Source: Oscillospiraceae bacterium (GTDB taxonomy: Bacteria > Bacillota > Clostridia > Oscillospirales > Oscillospiraceae). Taken from it: a stretch of 25,228 nt of DNA. How positions within the stretch are numbered: the stretch's first letter is position 1; the number at the start of each line of letters is the position of its first letter. The stretch covers positions 1 to 25,228 of the forward strand of contig CAJGCI010000012.1 in the NCBI GenBank assembly GCA_904501855.1, in the 5' to 3' direction. A model generated the notes under the pieces. The model did no database searches and had not been told where the DNA came from. It saw only the letters and a program-made list of their open reading frames with translations. Positions 14,567-22,281 of this stretch are shown here, piece after piece. Both the position numbers and the translations under genes were made by a program.

Positions 14567-16585
14567 ATGAGCATTGAAACCAAAAAAATCAGAAACGTCG
14601 CCTTGCTGGGACACGGCAACAGCGGCAAAACCAGCCTTGCTGAGAGCATGCTGTATGTCACCGGTGCAACTGACCGTCTTGGAAAGATCAATGACGGCAA
14701 CACCGTATGTGACTATGATGCAGAAGAGATCAAAAGACAGATCACCATTTCTGCTTCTCTTGCTCCCGTAAGCTTCAACAATTATAAAATTAATGTCCTG
14801 GACTGCCCCGGCTACCAGGATTTCGTGGGTGAAGTAATCTGCTCCATCCGTGCAGTCGAAACAGGCATCATCCTGTGCAGCGCCAAAGACGGTCTGTCCG
14901 TTGGTGCAGAACGCAGCTGGAAATATCTGAAAGCCGCAAACAAGCCGGTTATGTTCTACGTTTCCAAGCTGGATGAAGAGCACGGTGACTTCTATGCCGT
15001 TCTCGATTCCCTAAAGGCAAAATACGGCAGCGTTATCTGCCCGGTCGTTGCTCCGATGTCCGACGGTACCGGCGTTATCGATCTCGTTCATAACGCAGCT
15101 TACACCACTTCCGGCAACAAGACTTCCAAGGTTGCTGTTCCCGATGCTGACGCTTCCAAAGCAGAAGATCTTCGTGCAGAACTGATGGAAGCCGCTGCAG
15201 GTGCAACCGAAGAGCTGATGGAAAAATTCTTCGACACCATGGAACTGTCCGAAGAAGATATCATCACCGGAATCAAGGCCGGCATTAAAGACGGCTCCGT
15301 TGTTCCCGTTGTCTGCGGATGCGCTACTGCCAACATCGGCACCGAAGTCCTACTTCAGTCCATTATCGACTATGTCCCCGCACCCGATGAAGTCGAGGGT
15401 ATTGATCCCAACGGCTCCACCGTCGGTTTTGTTTTCAAGACTCTGTCCGATCAGTTTGGCAAATACAACTTCGTAAAGATCATGTCCGGCAACATCACTT
15501 CCGACATGTCTCTGCACAACTCCAGATCCAATTCCACCGATAAGCTCGGCAGACTGTATGTCATGACCGGCAAAAAGAATGCCGAAGTCAAAGACGCTTC
15601 CTGCGGTGACATCGTTGCCGTCGGCAAGATGGACTGGAAGACCGGCGATACCGTTTCCGATCCGAAGAATGAAGTGGAACTTCCCGCTCTGGATCTTCCC
15701 GCTCCCTTCTACTCCATGGCTATCACGCCGAAGACCAAGGGACAGGACGACAAAGTCGCCAGCGGCCTGAACAAGCTCAACGAGGAAGACTGCTCCTTCA
15801 CGCTCGTCAACAACGCCGAGACCAAGCAGATGGTCCTCTCCGGATGCGGTGATATGCAGCTGGATGTTCTGATCTCCAAGCTGAAGAGCCGTTTCGGTGT
15901 GGATGCAGAACTGAAACCGGCACGTGTTGCCTACCGTGAAAAGATCAAATCCAAGGTCGAAGCACACGGCCGCCACAAGAAACAGACCGGCGGTTCCGGC
16001 CAGTTCGGTGATGTGTGGATCCGCTTCGAGCCGCAGGATGAATCCGATGAGATGGTATTCGCTGAGGAAGTGTTCGGCGGAAGCGTTCCCAAGAACTTCT
16101 TCCCGGCCGTTGAAAAAGGTCTGCGCGATGCAGTCAACAAGGGCGTTCTCGCCGGTTATCCTCTGGTTGGTCTGAAAGCTACCCTGTATGACGGTTCCTA
16201 CCACCCCGTTGACTCCAACGAAATGGCATTCAAGACCGCTGCTCAGCTGGCATATAAAGAGGGCATCCCCAATGCCAAGCCGACCATCCTTGAGCCCATC
16301 GGCACTCTGAAGGTCACCATTCCCGATGCCAACCTCGGTGATATCATGTCCGATATCTCCTCCAAACGCAGAGGAACCGTTCTTGGCATGAACGCAGAAG
16401 ACGGCATGCAGATCGTGGAAGCTGAAGTTCCCATGGCTGAGATGTCTTCCTACACCATCGACCTTCGTTCCATGACTCAGGGCCGCGGCTCCTTCACGCT
16501 GGAGTTCACCCGCTATGAAGAAGCTCCCGGCAACGTTCAGCAGAAGGTTATTGAAGAAGCCAAGAAACTGGAAGAGGAAGAGTAA
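14567..16585 (+). CDS. Elongation factor G-like translational GTPase (EF-G paralogue)
   Basis: 672 residues with the five-domain EF-G plan. G1 is GHGNSGKT (15-22) instead of the canonical AHIDAGKTT, switch I ends RQITI (57-61), G3 is DCPGYQDF (79-86) and G4 is SKLD (133-136) instead of NKMD. These changes mark the EF-G-like/FusA2 branch common in clostridia rather than the main translocase, and no rpsL-rpsG-tuf cluster is near. Domain IV/V sequences (GSGQFGDVWIRFEP, YPLVGLKATLYDGSYHPVDS, RRGTVLGM) are intact. It may act in translocation, recycling or stress, none shown here. Start ATG at 14567 follows AGGAG by 13 bases, somewhat long; a nearer ATG at 14554 opens only a seven-residue frame. 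Own promoter upstream; a small membrane-protein gene follows. Confidence 0.92.
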   Translation: MSIETKKIRNVALLGHGNSGKTSLAESMLYVTGATDRLGKINDGNTVCDYDAEEIKRQITISASLAPVSFNNYKINVLDCPGYQDFVGEVICSIRAVETGIILCSAKDGLSVGAERSWKYLKAANKPVMFYVSKLDEEHGDFYAVLDSLKAKYGSVICPVVAPMSDGTGVIDLVHNAAYTTSGNKTSKVAVPDADASKAEDLRAELMEAAAGATEELMEKFFDTMELSEEDIITGIKAGIKDGSVVPVVCGCATANIGTEVLLQSIIDYVPAPDEVEGIDPNGSTVGFVFKTLSDQFGKYNFVKIMSGNITSDMSLHNSRSNSTDKLGRLYVMTGKKNAEVKDASCGDIVAVGKMDWKTGDTVSDPKNEVELPALDLPAPFYSMAITPKTKGQDDKVASGLNKLNEEDCSFTLVNNAETKQMVLSGCGDMQLDVLISKLKSRFGVDAELKPARVAYREKIKSKVEAHGRHKKQTGGSGQFGDVWIRFEPQDESDEMVFAEEVFGGSVPKNFFPAVEKGLRDAVNKGVLAGYPLVGLKATLYDGSYHPVDSNEMAFKTAAQLAYKEGIPNAKPTILEPIGTLKVTIPDANLGDIMSDISSKRRGTVLGMNAEDGMQIVEAEVPMAEMSSYTIDLRSMTQGRGSFTLEFTRYEEAPGNVQQKVIEEAKKLEEEE

Positions 16586-16594
16586 TAATAATCA

Positions 16595-16614
16595 GGGCGG
16601 ACTTCCGTCCGCCC
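16595..16614 (+). other. GC-rich hairpin without T run
   Basis: A perfect 8-bp stem (16595-16602 with 16607-16614) with a TTCC loop, 9 bases after the EF-G-like stop and 22 bases before the next start. With no T run it is not an intrinsic terminator; an mRNA 3'-end stabiliser or a partial barrier are possible. Confidence 0.6.
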
Positions 16615-16636
16615 CGCTGTATTTCGGTGATCGTAT

Positions 16637-16822
16637 ATGAATAAGAAAAGAAAACAATTTAATCTGATCTGGGCTGTTCTGATCTGGCTTTGTGTCATTG
16701 CCACCATGGTCGGCATCATCTTCGCGGCCATAACCAAGGATTATACGTATCAGAACAACAACCCGAAAGTTCAGACTTCTTCCGAAGCACCGACCTATTA
16801 TTATACCGAAACAACGAACTGA
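16637..16822 (+). CDS. Small single-pass membrane protein of unknown function
   Basis: 61 residues: a basic N-terminus (MNKKRKQ), one membrane helix at about 9-32, and a polar tail rich in Asn, Ser, Thr and Tyr, presumably outside by the positive-inside rule. Start ATG at 16637 has a weak GGTGA six bases upstream. It lies 51 bases after the EF-G-like gene and is closed by a strong terminator, which supports a real transcript end here. Codon use and the intact frame favour a true gene; no family is recognised. Confidence 0.65.
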   Translation: MNKKRKQFNLIWAVLIWLCVIATMVGIIFAAITKDYTYQNNNPKVQTSSEAPTYYYTETTN

Positions 16823-16832
16823 TCCGTTAACG

Positions 16833-16866
16833 AAGGCCTGTCTCAGCTGAGACAGGCCTTTTCTTT
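16833..16866 (+). terminator. Rho-independent terminator (perfect palindrome)
   Basis: A 28-base perfect palindrome (16833-16860): a 12-bp stem from AAGGCCTGTCTC with an AGCT centre, followed by TTTTCTTT on the plus strand. It ends the EF-G-like/small membrane protein transcript. The same stem lies directly past the convergent phosphorylase gene, whose minus-strand side has no good T run. Confidence 0.9.
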
Positions 16867-18172
16867 ATCCCATGATAATCTCTTTAATAAACGGACCGGG
16901 TGTTACCGGAGTTTCGGAAAACTGATAGCAGGCCAGAAGTTCCTCTTCTGCTCTGGCCGCATCCTTTTCGTTTCTGGCATGGATCACAGCCAGTTCCTCT
17001 CCCTTCTTCACCGGATCCCCAACTTTTTTCTTCAGTTCGATGCCCACGGAAAGATCGATAACATCCTCTTTTGTCTCCCGGCCTCCGCCAAGATGCATGG
17101 ATACCAGTCCGATCTGATCGGCAGTCATATGAGCGATATATCCGTTTTCTCTGCAGATAACCGTTCTCTGTACTGCCGCCAGGGGAAGCCGTTCCGGATG
17201 ATAGACATCTTCCCTGTTACCGCCCTGCGCTTCCACAAGATCGGCAAGCTTATCCAGGGCGCTTCCATCCGCGATATGAGATGCCAGCATCTCTTTTGCC
17301 TGTTCGGGAGAATCCGCGATCCCGCTCAGCTGCAGGACGCAGGCGCCGAGTTCCAGGCACAACTGCCGGACATGTCCCGCCTCTTCTCCCTGCAGGACCC
17401 GGATCGCTTCTTTTACTTCCAGGGCATTTCCTACCATATATCCCAGAGGTTCATCCATGTCCGTCAGGACCGCTGCCGTCTTCTTGCCGGCCAGAGTTCC
17501 CACATGGACCATCTCCGTAGCCAGTATTCTGGCATCTTCCAGTGTTTTCATAAACGCACCGGATCCGGTCTTCACATCCAGCACGATGATATCCGCGCCC
17601 GCGGCCAGCTTCTTGGACATGATGGAACTGACGATCAGCGGGATACTGGGGACGGTCCCCGTCACATCCCGCAGGGCATACAGTTTTTTGTCTGCCGGAT
17701 CGATATCCTTGGTCTGTCCTGTGATGGCAAGTCCGATCTCCGCTACATTATCCCGGAACTTTTCTTCGGAGATGGAAGTGGAGTACCCCTGGAAGCTCTC
17801 CAGTTTGTCCAGCGTGCCTCCGGTGTGCCCCAGGCCGCGTCCGGACATCTTTGCCATCTTGATGCCGCAGGAAGCAAGCATCGGGCACAGGATCAGCGAG
17901 GTCTTGTCTCCTACGCCGCCGGTGGAATGTTTATCTGCTTTGATCCCCTCGAGACCGCTCAGATCGATCACATCTCCCGAGTTTGTCATGGCAGTGGTGA
18001 GAAACAGTGTCTCTTCCCTGGTCATACCGTTCAGCAGAATGGCCATGCACATGGCACTCATCTGATAATCCGGGATGCCGCCGCCGGTATACTCCCGAAT
18101 CATGTATTCGATTTCTTCCCTGGTCAGTTCCAGACGATCTCTTTTTTTCGCGATCAGATCCGTCATTACCAT
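16865..18172 (-). CDS. pdp: Pyrimidine-nucleoside phosphorylase
   Basis: 435 residues, the normal length. It phosphorolyses uridine, thymidine and deoxyuridine to base and (deoxy)ribose 1-phosphate in pyrimidine salvage. Signatures are KHSTGGVGDK (81-90, phosphate binding) and SGRGLGHTGGTLDKLES (110-126). Residue 108 is Lys (MAKMSGRG), as in Bacillus PyNP, where E. coli thymidine phosphorylase has Met; this favours broad pyrimidine specificity over a strict thymidine enzyme. Start: the frame is open to 18193, but ATG at 18172 gives MVMTDLIAKKRD, matching Bacillus MRMVDLIAKKRD, and has AAAGGAG ten bases upstream. It is last in the minus-strand series and lies 20 bases behind a terminator-like hairpin. 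Confidence 0.95.
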   Translation of the reverse strand: MVMTDLIAKKRDRLELTREEIEYMIREYTGGGIPDYQMSAMCMAILLNGMTREETLFLTTAMTNSGDVIDLSGLEGIKADKHSTGGVGDKTSLILCPMLASCGIKMAKMSGRGLGHTGGTLDKLESFQGYSTSISEEKFRDNVAEIGLAITGQTKDIDPADKKLYALRDVTGTVPSIPLIVSSIMSKKLAAGADIIVLDVKTGSGAFMKTLEDARILATEMVHVGTLAGKKTAAVLTDMDEPLGYMVGNALEVKEAIRVLQGEEAGHVRQLCLELGACVLQLSGIADSPEQAKEMLASHIADGSALDKLADLVEAQGGNREDVYHPERLPLAAVQRTVICRENGYIAHMTADQIGLVSMHLGGGRETKEDVIDLSVGIELKKKVGDPVKKGEELAVIHARNEKDAARAEEELLACYQFSETPVTPGPFIKEIIMG

Positions 18173-18191
18173 GATCCATCCACTCCTTTGC

Positions 18192-18223
18192 AAAAGCCAC
18201 GCCGGAGATTCATCCGGCGTGGC
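18192..18223 (-). terminator. Terminator-like hairpin ahead of pdp
   Basis: Perfect 11-bp GC-rich stem (18196-18206 with 18213-18223), 6-base loop, four T on the minus strand (18192-18195). It lies 20 bases after the stop of the preceding gene and 19 bases before the pdp ATG. The T run is short, so partial termination is likely. Confidence 0.75.
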
Positions 18224-18242
18224 AGTTTAATACCTATTGGAT

Positions 18243-18728
18243 TTAAGAAACGGTACAGACACCGCGCACCATGAATACAGTCTCCGTGGAGGACTTGATG
18301 GAAGCCCCATCCGCCAGTGCGATAAACAGATGATTCGCCGCCAGCGTATCCCCTTTGCCCAGCGTCTTTCCGTCCGTAACATCACAGATGCTCCTGTCTT
18401 TGGACGCCGTCGCATTGCCGGAAACAAACACAAATTCCGAATCGGAACCAAAGGTGACCTTCTGTTCCTTCTCGATCTTTACCGACTTGTAGGAACCGTT
18501 ATTATTATTGACCGCAGCAGCGAAGCTTTTCTGCAGCTCATCCGCCTTTACATCCAGCTGATTGGAAAACTCTTTTTCCAGTTCCGGCTGAACCGTATTG
18601 TTCAGATAGCTCAGAGAAACCAGCGGATCGGAATTGATCCGGACCAGATGAAACACCAGTGCCGCGACCAGAATGACCGCCGCAACGATGATCGCCAGGA
18701 TCTGGGTCTGCTTTTTCTTCATATTCAT
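18243..18728 (-). CDS. Membrane-anchored extracytoplasmic protein of unknown function
   Basis: 161 residues. A Lys-rich N-terminus (MNMKKKQTQ) precedes one membrane helix at about 10-28 with no cleavage or lipobox motif, so it is probably an anchor. The helical stretch that follows (VQPELEKEFSNQLDVKADELQKSF) leads into a beta-rich C-terminal half (VTFGSDSEFVFVSGNATASK…FIALADGASIKS). No family is recognised. Start ATG at 18728 has AAAGGA nine bases upstream; a second ATG two codons later is possible. It lies 17 bases behind alr on the same strand and is followed by a hairpin terminator, so it is probably the last gene of the nnrD-alr transcript. A cell-envelope role is suggested only by the anchor and its neighbour alr. 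Confidence 0.8.
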   Translation of the reverse strand: MNMKKKQTQILAIIVAAVILVAALVFHLVRINSDPLVSLSYLNNTVQPELEKEFSNQLDVKADELQKSFAAAVNNNNGSYKSVKIEKEQKVTFGSDSEFVFVSGNATASKDRSICDVTDGKTLGKGDTLAANHLFIALADGASIKSSTETVFMVRGVCTVS

Positions 18729-18745
18729 AGTGACTGTTCCTTTAA

Positions 18746-19894
18746 TTAGTATTTCGTCTTGGTATAGATAAACTCACGAGGCACTCGCTGGCTGACTGCG
18801 CAGACAAGTTCGTATGTGATCGTATCTAGAATATCACACAATGGTGTGATATCGCAATTCTCTCCGAATATTTCAACAACACTGCCTTCTTTGACGCTGT
18901 CTTTTCCAGTAAGATCGATCATGCACATATCCATGCAGATGCGTCCACGCTGCGGAGCAAGACCCTCTTCCGTCAGGAAGGATGCCTTATTGGAAAGAGC
19001 ACGGAACAGACCGTCTGCATATCCGATACCCAGAACACCGATACGGGTGGGTTTCTCCACCTTATAGAGACGTCCGTAACTGATGGTGGTTCCCGGTTCA
19101 TACTCTTTCACGGTCAGCACTCTCGTCTTCAGGGACATGACCGGTTTCAGTCCGTATTTGCCGTCGTCACCGTAACCGTACAGAGAGATGCCGGGACGTA
19201 CCATGTCCAGTGCATATTCAGGATCCAGATAATTCACGGAAGCGCCGGTATTGGCGCAGTGACGGATCTCAAAATGAACGCCTGCTTCTTCGCAGGTCTT
19301 GATCACATTCAGAAACAGATCATGCTGCGCTTCGGTATAGGCAACGCTGGACTCCACTCCGGGATCATCGGAAACGGCAAAGTGTGTAAAGATGCCTTCC
19401 ACATCCAGACACTCCAGTTTGCAGGAGCGGATGATGGCCTGTGTTCCGGATTCAAACAGATCCCCGGCACACTGGAATCCGAGCCGGGACATTCCGGTAT
19501 CCACCTTGATATGGACCTTAAGTTTCTTTCCGACTTTCTTTGCCTGTTCATTGAACGCGATTGCGGTCTCCTCATTTGTAACCGCCTGCGTGATGTTGTT
19601 GGCGATCAGTTCCGGAACGTACTGCGGGGAAGTATGTCCAAGAATCAGGATGGGAAGCAGGATACCGTCACGGCGAAGTGCAACAGCCTCATCCAGACAC
19701 GCCACTGCCAGATAATCCGCACCGGCTTTTTCCAGCGTATGTGCAACAGCATTGGCTCCATGTCCGTATGCGTTGGCTTTCACGACTCCAAGATACCTGC
19801 AGCCCTCCGGCAAACGGTCTTTGATAGCTCGGTAATTATGAACGATATTATCAAGATTGATTTCTGCCCAGGTTCTTTTTTGAATATCACTCAT
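18746..19894 (-). CDS. alr: Alanine racemase
   Basis: 382 residues. PLP enzyme interconverting L- and D-alanine for peptidoglycan synthesis. The PLP lysine is Lys39 in VVKANAYGHGA, the second catalytic base Tyr273 in ISYGRLY, and HIKVDTGMSRLGF, GRICMDMCMID and the C-terminal VSQRVPREF are all typical. Start ATG at 19894 has AGAAGGA seven bases upstream and overlaps the end of nnrD by 8 bases, indicating coupled translation. It is a single-copy gene in this window with no toxin-antitoxin genes downstream, unlike the alr-ndoAI order of Bacillus. Confidence 0.97.
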   Translation of the reverse strand: MSDIQKRTWAEINLDNIVHNYRAIKDRLPEGCRYLGVVKANAYGHGANAVAHTLEKAGADYLAVACLDEAVALRRDGILLPILILGHTSPQYVPELIANNITQAVTNEETAIAFNEQAKKVGKKLKVHIKVDTGMSRLGFQCAGDLFESGTQAIIRSCKLECLDVEGIFTHFAVSDDPGVESSVAYTEAQHDLFLNVIKTCEEAGVHFEIRHCANTGASVNYLDPEYALDMVRPGISLYGYGDDGKYGLKPVMSLKTRVLTVKEYEPGTTISYGRLYKVEKPTRIGVLGIGYADGLFRALSNKASFLTEEGLAPQRGRICMDMCMIDLTGKDSVKEGSVVEIFGENCDITPLCDILDTITYELVCAVSQRVPREFIYTKTKY

Positions 19895-20786
19895 TGTTTT
19901 TTCCTTCTCTCTTGTTATTGAGTATTTGTTTTATTACCAATGGAACTTTGGAAATGATGTCCGTCGGCAGCATGCTGTACTCGCTCAGCTCCTCTGCCGC
20001 AAGATCCCCTGCGGTTCCATGAATAAACACTCCGTTGATGACTGCCTGCTCCAGTGAAAACTGAGCGGCAAATCCCCCGATCAGTCCGGCCAGAACGTCA
20101 CCGCTTCCGCCGGTTGCCATTCCCGGGTTGCCCTTTCTGGACAGATACACTCTCCCGTCCGGAAATGCGATCACAGTATCCGGTCCCTTCAGCACGGTGA
20201 TCAGCCCGGTTCCGTCAGCAAAGTTCTTCGCATCCTTTGCCGGATCTGTGATCCCGTTGGAGCGGGATATGCGCATGAATTCACCGTGATGCGGCGTGAC
20301 GACGATCTCCCTGCTGGCAAAATCCCCGGATGAACGATCCATGCGAGAAAAGGCATAGAGTCCGTCCGCATCCAGAATAATCTTTCCCGGAAAGGTCTTC
20401 AGAAGATCCTCCACCAGTTCCTGACAGGAATCGCTCCGTCCCAGTCCGGGTCCCAGGATCAGTACATCACAGATCTCCGCTTTTTTCCGGATCCTCTCCA
20501 CCGCTCCAGATGCAAATCCTCCGTTTTCCGGATCCGAGGGAAACGGCAGGACCATGGACTCGGTCATAGAAGAAGCCACGGGAGCATAGATGGAATCCGG
20601 AACAGCCACATAGACCAGACCGGAACCGGCACGTAGGCACGCGGAAGCAGCCATTTTCACCGCTCCGGCATAGCCCACGCATCCTCCGACGATCAGGACC
20701 CTGCCGTAATCCGTCTTATGCGTATCCGATCTGCGCACAGGAAGATGGATATCCTGTTCTTCGATTGTATGAATGACAGATTCCAT
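19887..20786 (-). CDS. nnrD: ADP/ATP-dependent NAD(P)H-hydrate dehydratase
   Basis: 299 residues from ATG at 20786. This ribokinase-fold enzyme repairs damaged NAD(P)H hydrates. Evidence: GRVLIVGGCVGYAGA at the nucleotide-fold start, LILGPGLGRS, DADGLYAF, VVTPHHGEF, VLKGPDTVIA and the anion-hole signature GNPGMATGGSGDVLAG. The N-terminal epimerase domain (NnrE) of the bifunctional form is missing and not encoded nearby. Start: GTG at 20795 has no ribosome binding site, while ATG three codons later has GGGTGA about five bases upstream, so the ATG is preferred. It leads the nnrD-alr operon from a near-consensus promoter. The link of nnr and alr genes is common in Firmicutes. Confidence 0.93.
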   Translation of the reverse strand: MESVIHTIEEQDIHLPVRRSDTHKTDYGRVLIVGGCVGYAGAVKMAASACLRAGSGLVYVAVPDSIYAPVASSMTESMVLPFPSDPENGGFASGAVERIRKKAEICDVLILGPGLGRSDSCQELVEDLLKTFPGKIILDADGLYAFSRMDRSSGDFASREIVVTPHHGEFMRISRSNGITDPAKDAKNFADGTGLITVLKGPDTVIAFPDGRVYLSRKGNPGMATGGSGDVLAGLIGGFAAQFSLEQAVINGVFIHGTAGDLAAEELSEYSMLPTDIISKVPLVIKQILNNKREGKNNE

Positions 20787-20835
20787 CGTTTTCACCCGTT
20801 AAAATCCGTAAAATAACGGTATTTCTTTCCACTAA

Positions 20836-20864
20836 ATTATATTCTCACCTTATCCAATAGTCAA
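20836..20864 (-). promoter_or_regulatory. Promoter of the nnrD-alr operon
   Basis: Minus-strand TTGACT (20859-20864), 17 bases, TATAAT (20836-20841), 50 bases before the nnrD start: one mismatch in total. The leader contains an inverted repeat CCGTTA/TAACGG close to the ribosome binding site. The stretch 20865-20952 between this and the pheS promoter is AT-rich and shows nothing else. Confidence 0.8.
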
Positions 20865-20952
20865 CAAAACCATCCCCCTGTTTCGGCAATATAATGATGG
20901 AAAAATCCTGTAAAAAAATATCATTTCCCCCTGTGTTTTTTACATTTAAATG

Positions 20953-20981
20953 TTGCGAATCCCAATTGAACGTGTTATAAA
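20953..20981 (+). promoter_or_regulatory. Promoter of the T-box-pheST transcript
   Basis: TTGCGA (20953-20958), 17 bases, TATAAA (20976-20981) with TG one base before the -10 (extended -10). Start of transcription is expected near 20988, right at the base of the T-box leader. Confidence 0.7.
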
Positions 20982-20987
20982 GTATAT

Positions 20988-21202
20988 ATTGCGTTGATTG
21001 GGAAAATGATGAACCTCTCATCTGCTCAGAGAATGAAAGACTTGGCTGTGATCTTTCTGCATGATGATTCATCTGTTCGCCCAGGAGCTCCGGCTAATCC
21101 CCGGCGGGTCGACCGTTATCCGAATGAAAGTGTAACCGTAAGGTTAAAACCGGGTGGTACCGCGATTTGTTTCGTCCCAGTATTTGGGGCGATTATTTTT
21201 TT
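20988..21202 (+). promoter_or_regulatory. T-box leader (tRNA-Phe-sensing riboswitch)
   Basis: A complete T-box leader. Stem I has a TGGG/CCCA base, an upper helix TCATC/GATGA, the AGAGAA bulge and a distal hairpin GAAAGA/TCTTTC whose loop contains GGCTG. On the 3' side of the internal loop TTC at 21068-21070, followed by A, fits a UUC phenylalanine specifier, matching the pheST genes downstream. Stem III is TAACC/GGTTA with a GTAA loop (21133-21146). The antiterminator core GGGTGGTACCGCG lies at 21152-21164, where the UGG of TGGT pairs with the CCA end of uncharged tRNA. Uncharged tRNA-Phe should favour antitermination and raise pheST expression. Folding was done by eye, so stem limits are approximate. 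Confidence 0.92.
21172..21202 (+). terminator. Regulated terminator of the T-box
   Basis: Stem 21172-21178 with 21186-21192 (one G-U), 7-base loop, then a T run to 21202. It is the competing structure to the T-box antiterminator, placed 36 bases before pheS. Confidence 0.88.
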
Positions 21203-21237
21203 GTGATTTATTATTGATAATACAGGAAGGAATCGAA

Positions 21238-22263
21238 ATGAAAGAGCAGTTAAAAAACCTGCAGGAAACTGCAACCAAGATCATTTGCTCCGCCTCCAGC
21301 ATCGATGAACTGGAAGCGCTGCGGATCCAGTATTTGGGCAAGAAGGGTGAACTGACCGCGATCCTGAAGCAGATGGGAAAACTGTCTGCCGAGGAACGTC
21401 CGCAGATGGGCCAGCTTGCCAACCAGCTCCGCTCCTCTCTGGAGAAGCTTCTGGAAGAGAAGAATGAAGAACTCTCCAAGGCACTTCTGGAGATGAAGCT
21501 GCAGGAGGAATCCGTGGACGTGACCATCCCCGGCAAAAAAGTTGCCATCGGCCACAAGCACCCCATGTACAACGTACTTGACCAGATCAAAGACATCTTT
21601 ATAGGGATGGGCTTTGATATCCTGGACGATCAGGAGATCGAATTCTCCGATTATAACTTTACCAAGCTGAACACCCCCGACGGTCATCCCGCCCGGGAAT
21701 GGTCCGATACCTTCTATCTGACGGAAGACAGCAGCATCCTTCTCCGCACACAGACTTCCAACATGCAGATCCGTGCCATGGAAGAAAAGGAACTGCCAAT
21801 CCGTATCCTGGCCCCCGGCCGTGTGTACCGCAAGGATGAAGTGGATGCCACGCACTCCCCCATGTTCCATCAGATTGAAGGCATGGTCATCGACAAGGGC
21901 GTGACCATGGGCGATCTTAAAGCGACACTGAACCTCGTCGTGCAGCAGATCTACGGAGAAGGAACGGTCACCCGCTTCCGTCCCCACCACTTCCCCTTCA
22001 CGGAACCTTCCTGTGAGATGGATATCCAGTGCCACAAGTGCGGCGGCAAAGGCTGCCCCACCTGCAAGGGCGAAGGCTGGATCGAGATCCTCGGTGCCGG
22101 TATGGTCCATCCCGAAGTACTGAAAAACGGCGGTATCGACCCCGACGTGTATTCCGGCTGGGCATTCGGCATGGGCCTTGAGCGTTTGGCTCTGGGCGAA
22201 TACAAGATCAACGACCTGCGTCTCATTTTTGAAAATGATGTACGCTTCCTCGAACAATTCTAA
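21238..22263 (+). CDS. pheS: Phenylalanyl-tRNA synthetase alpha subunit
   Basis: 341 residues, the standard length. Catalytic subunit of the (alpha-beta)2 class II enzyme that charges tRNA-Phe. Residues 1-90 form the N-terminal coiled coil that holds tRNA. Class II motifs follow: HPAREWSDTFYL, motif 2 region GRVYRKDEVDATHSPMFHQ and FRPHHFPFTEPSCEM, and motif 3 GMGLERLAL. A CHKCGGKGCPTC cysteine cluster precedes GWIEILGAGMVHP, as in many bacterial PheS. The frame is open upstream into the T-box, but ATG at 21238 has AGGAAGG seven bases before it. Expression should be controlled by the T-box. pheT follows after 18 bases. Confidence 0.98.
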   Translation: MKEQLKNLQETATKIICSASSIDELEALRIQYLGKKGELTAILKQMGKLSAEERPQMGQLANQLRSSLEKLLEEKNEELSKALLEMKLQEESVDVTIPGKKVAIGHKHPMYNVLDQIKDIFIGMGFDILDDQEIEFSDYNFTKLNTPDGHPAREWSDTFYLTEDSSILLRTQTSNMQIRAMEEKELPIRILAPGRVYRKDEVDATHSPMFHQIEGMVIDKGVTMGDLKATLNLVVQQIYGEGTVTRFRPHHFPFTEPSCEMDIQCHKCGGKGCPTCKGEGWIEILGAGMVHPEVLKNGGIDPDVYSGWAFGMGLERLALGEYKINDLRLIFENDVRFLEQF

Positions 22264-22281
22264 GAAAGGAGCCGGACAGTA

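Noticed and set aside
14554..14577. Seven-residue upstream frame ahead of the EF-G-like gene
   Set aside because: Its ATG touches the AGGAG directly, so it is unlikely to be translated; it probably only explains the long spacing to the true start.
16595..16614. Terminator between the EF-G-like gene and the small membrane protein gene
   Set aside because: The stem is good but no T run follows; listed as a plain hairpin.
21154..21237. N-terminal extension of PheS from 21154
   Set aside because: It would encode the T-box core and terminator; ATG at 21238 has a proper ribosome binding site and gives the normal length.
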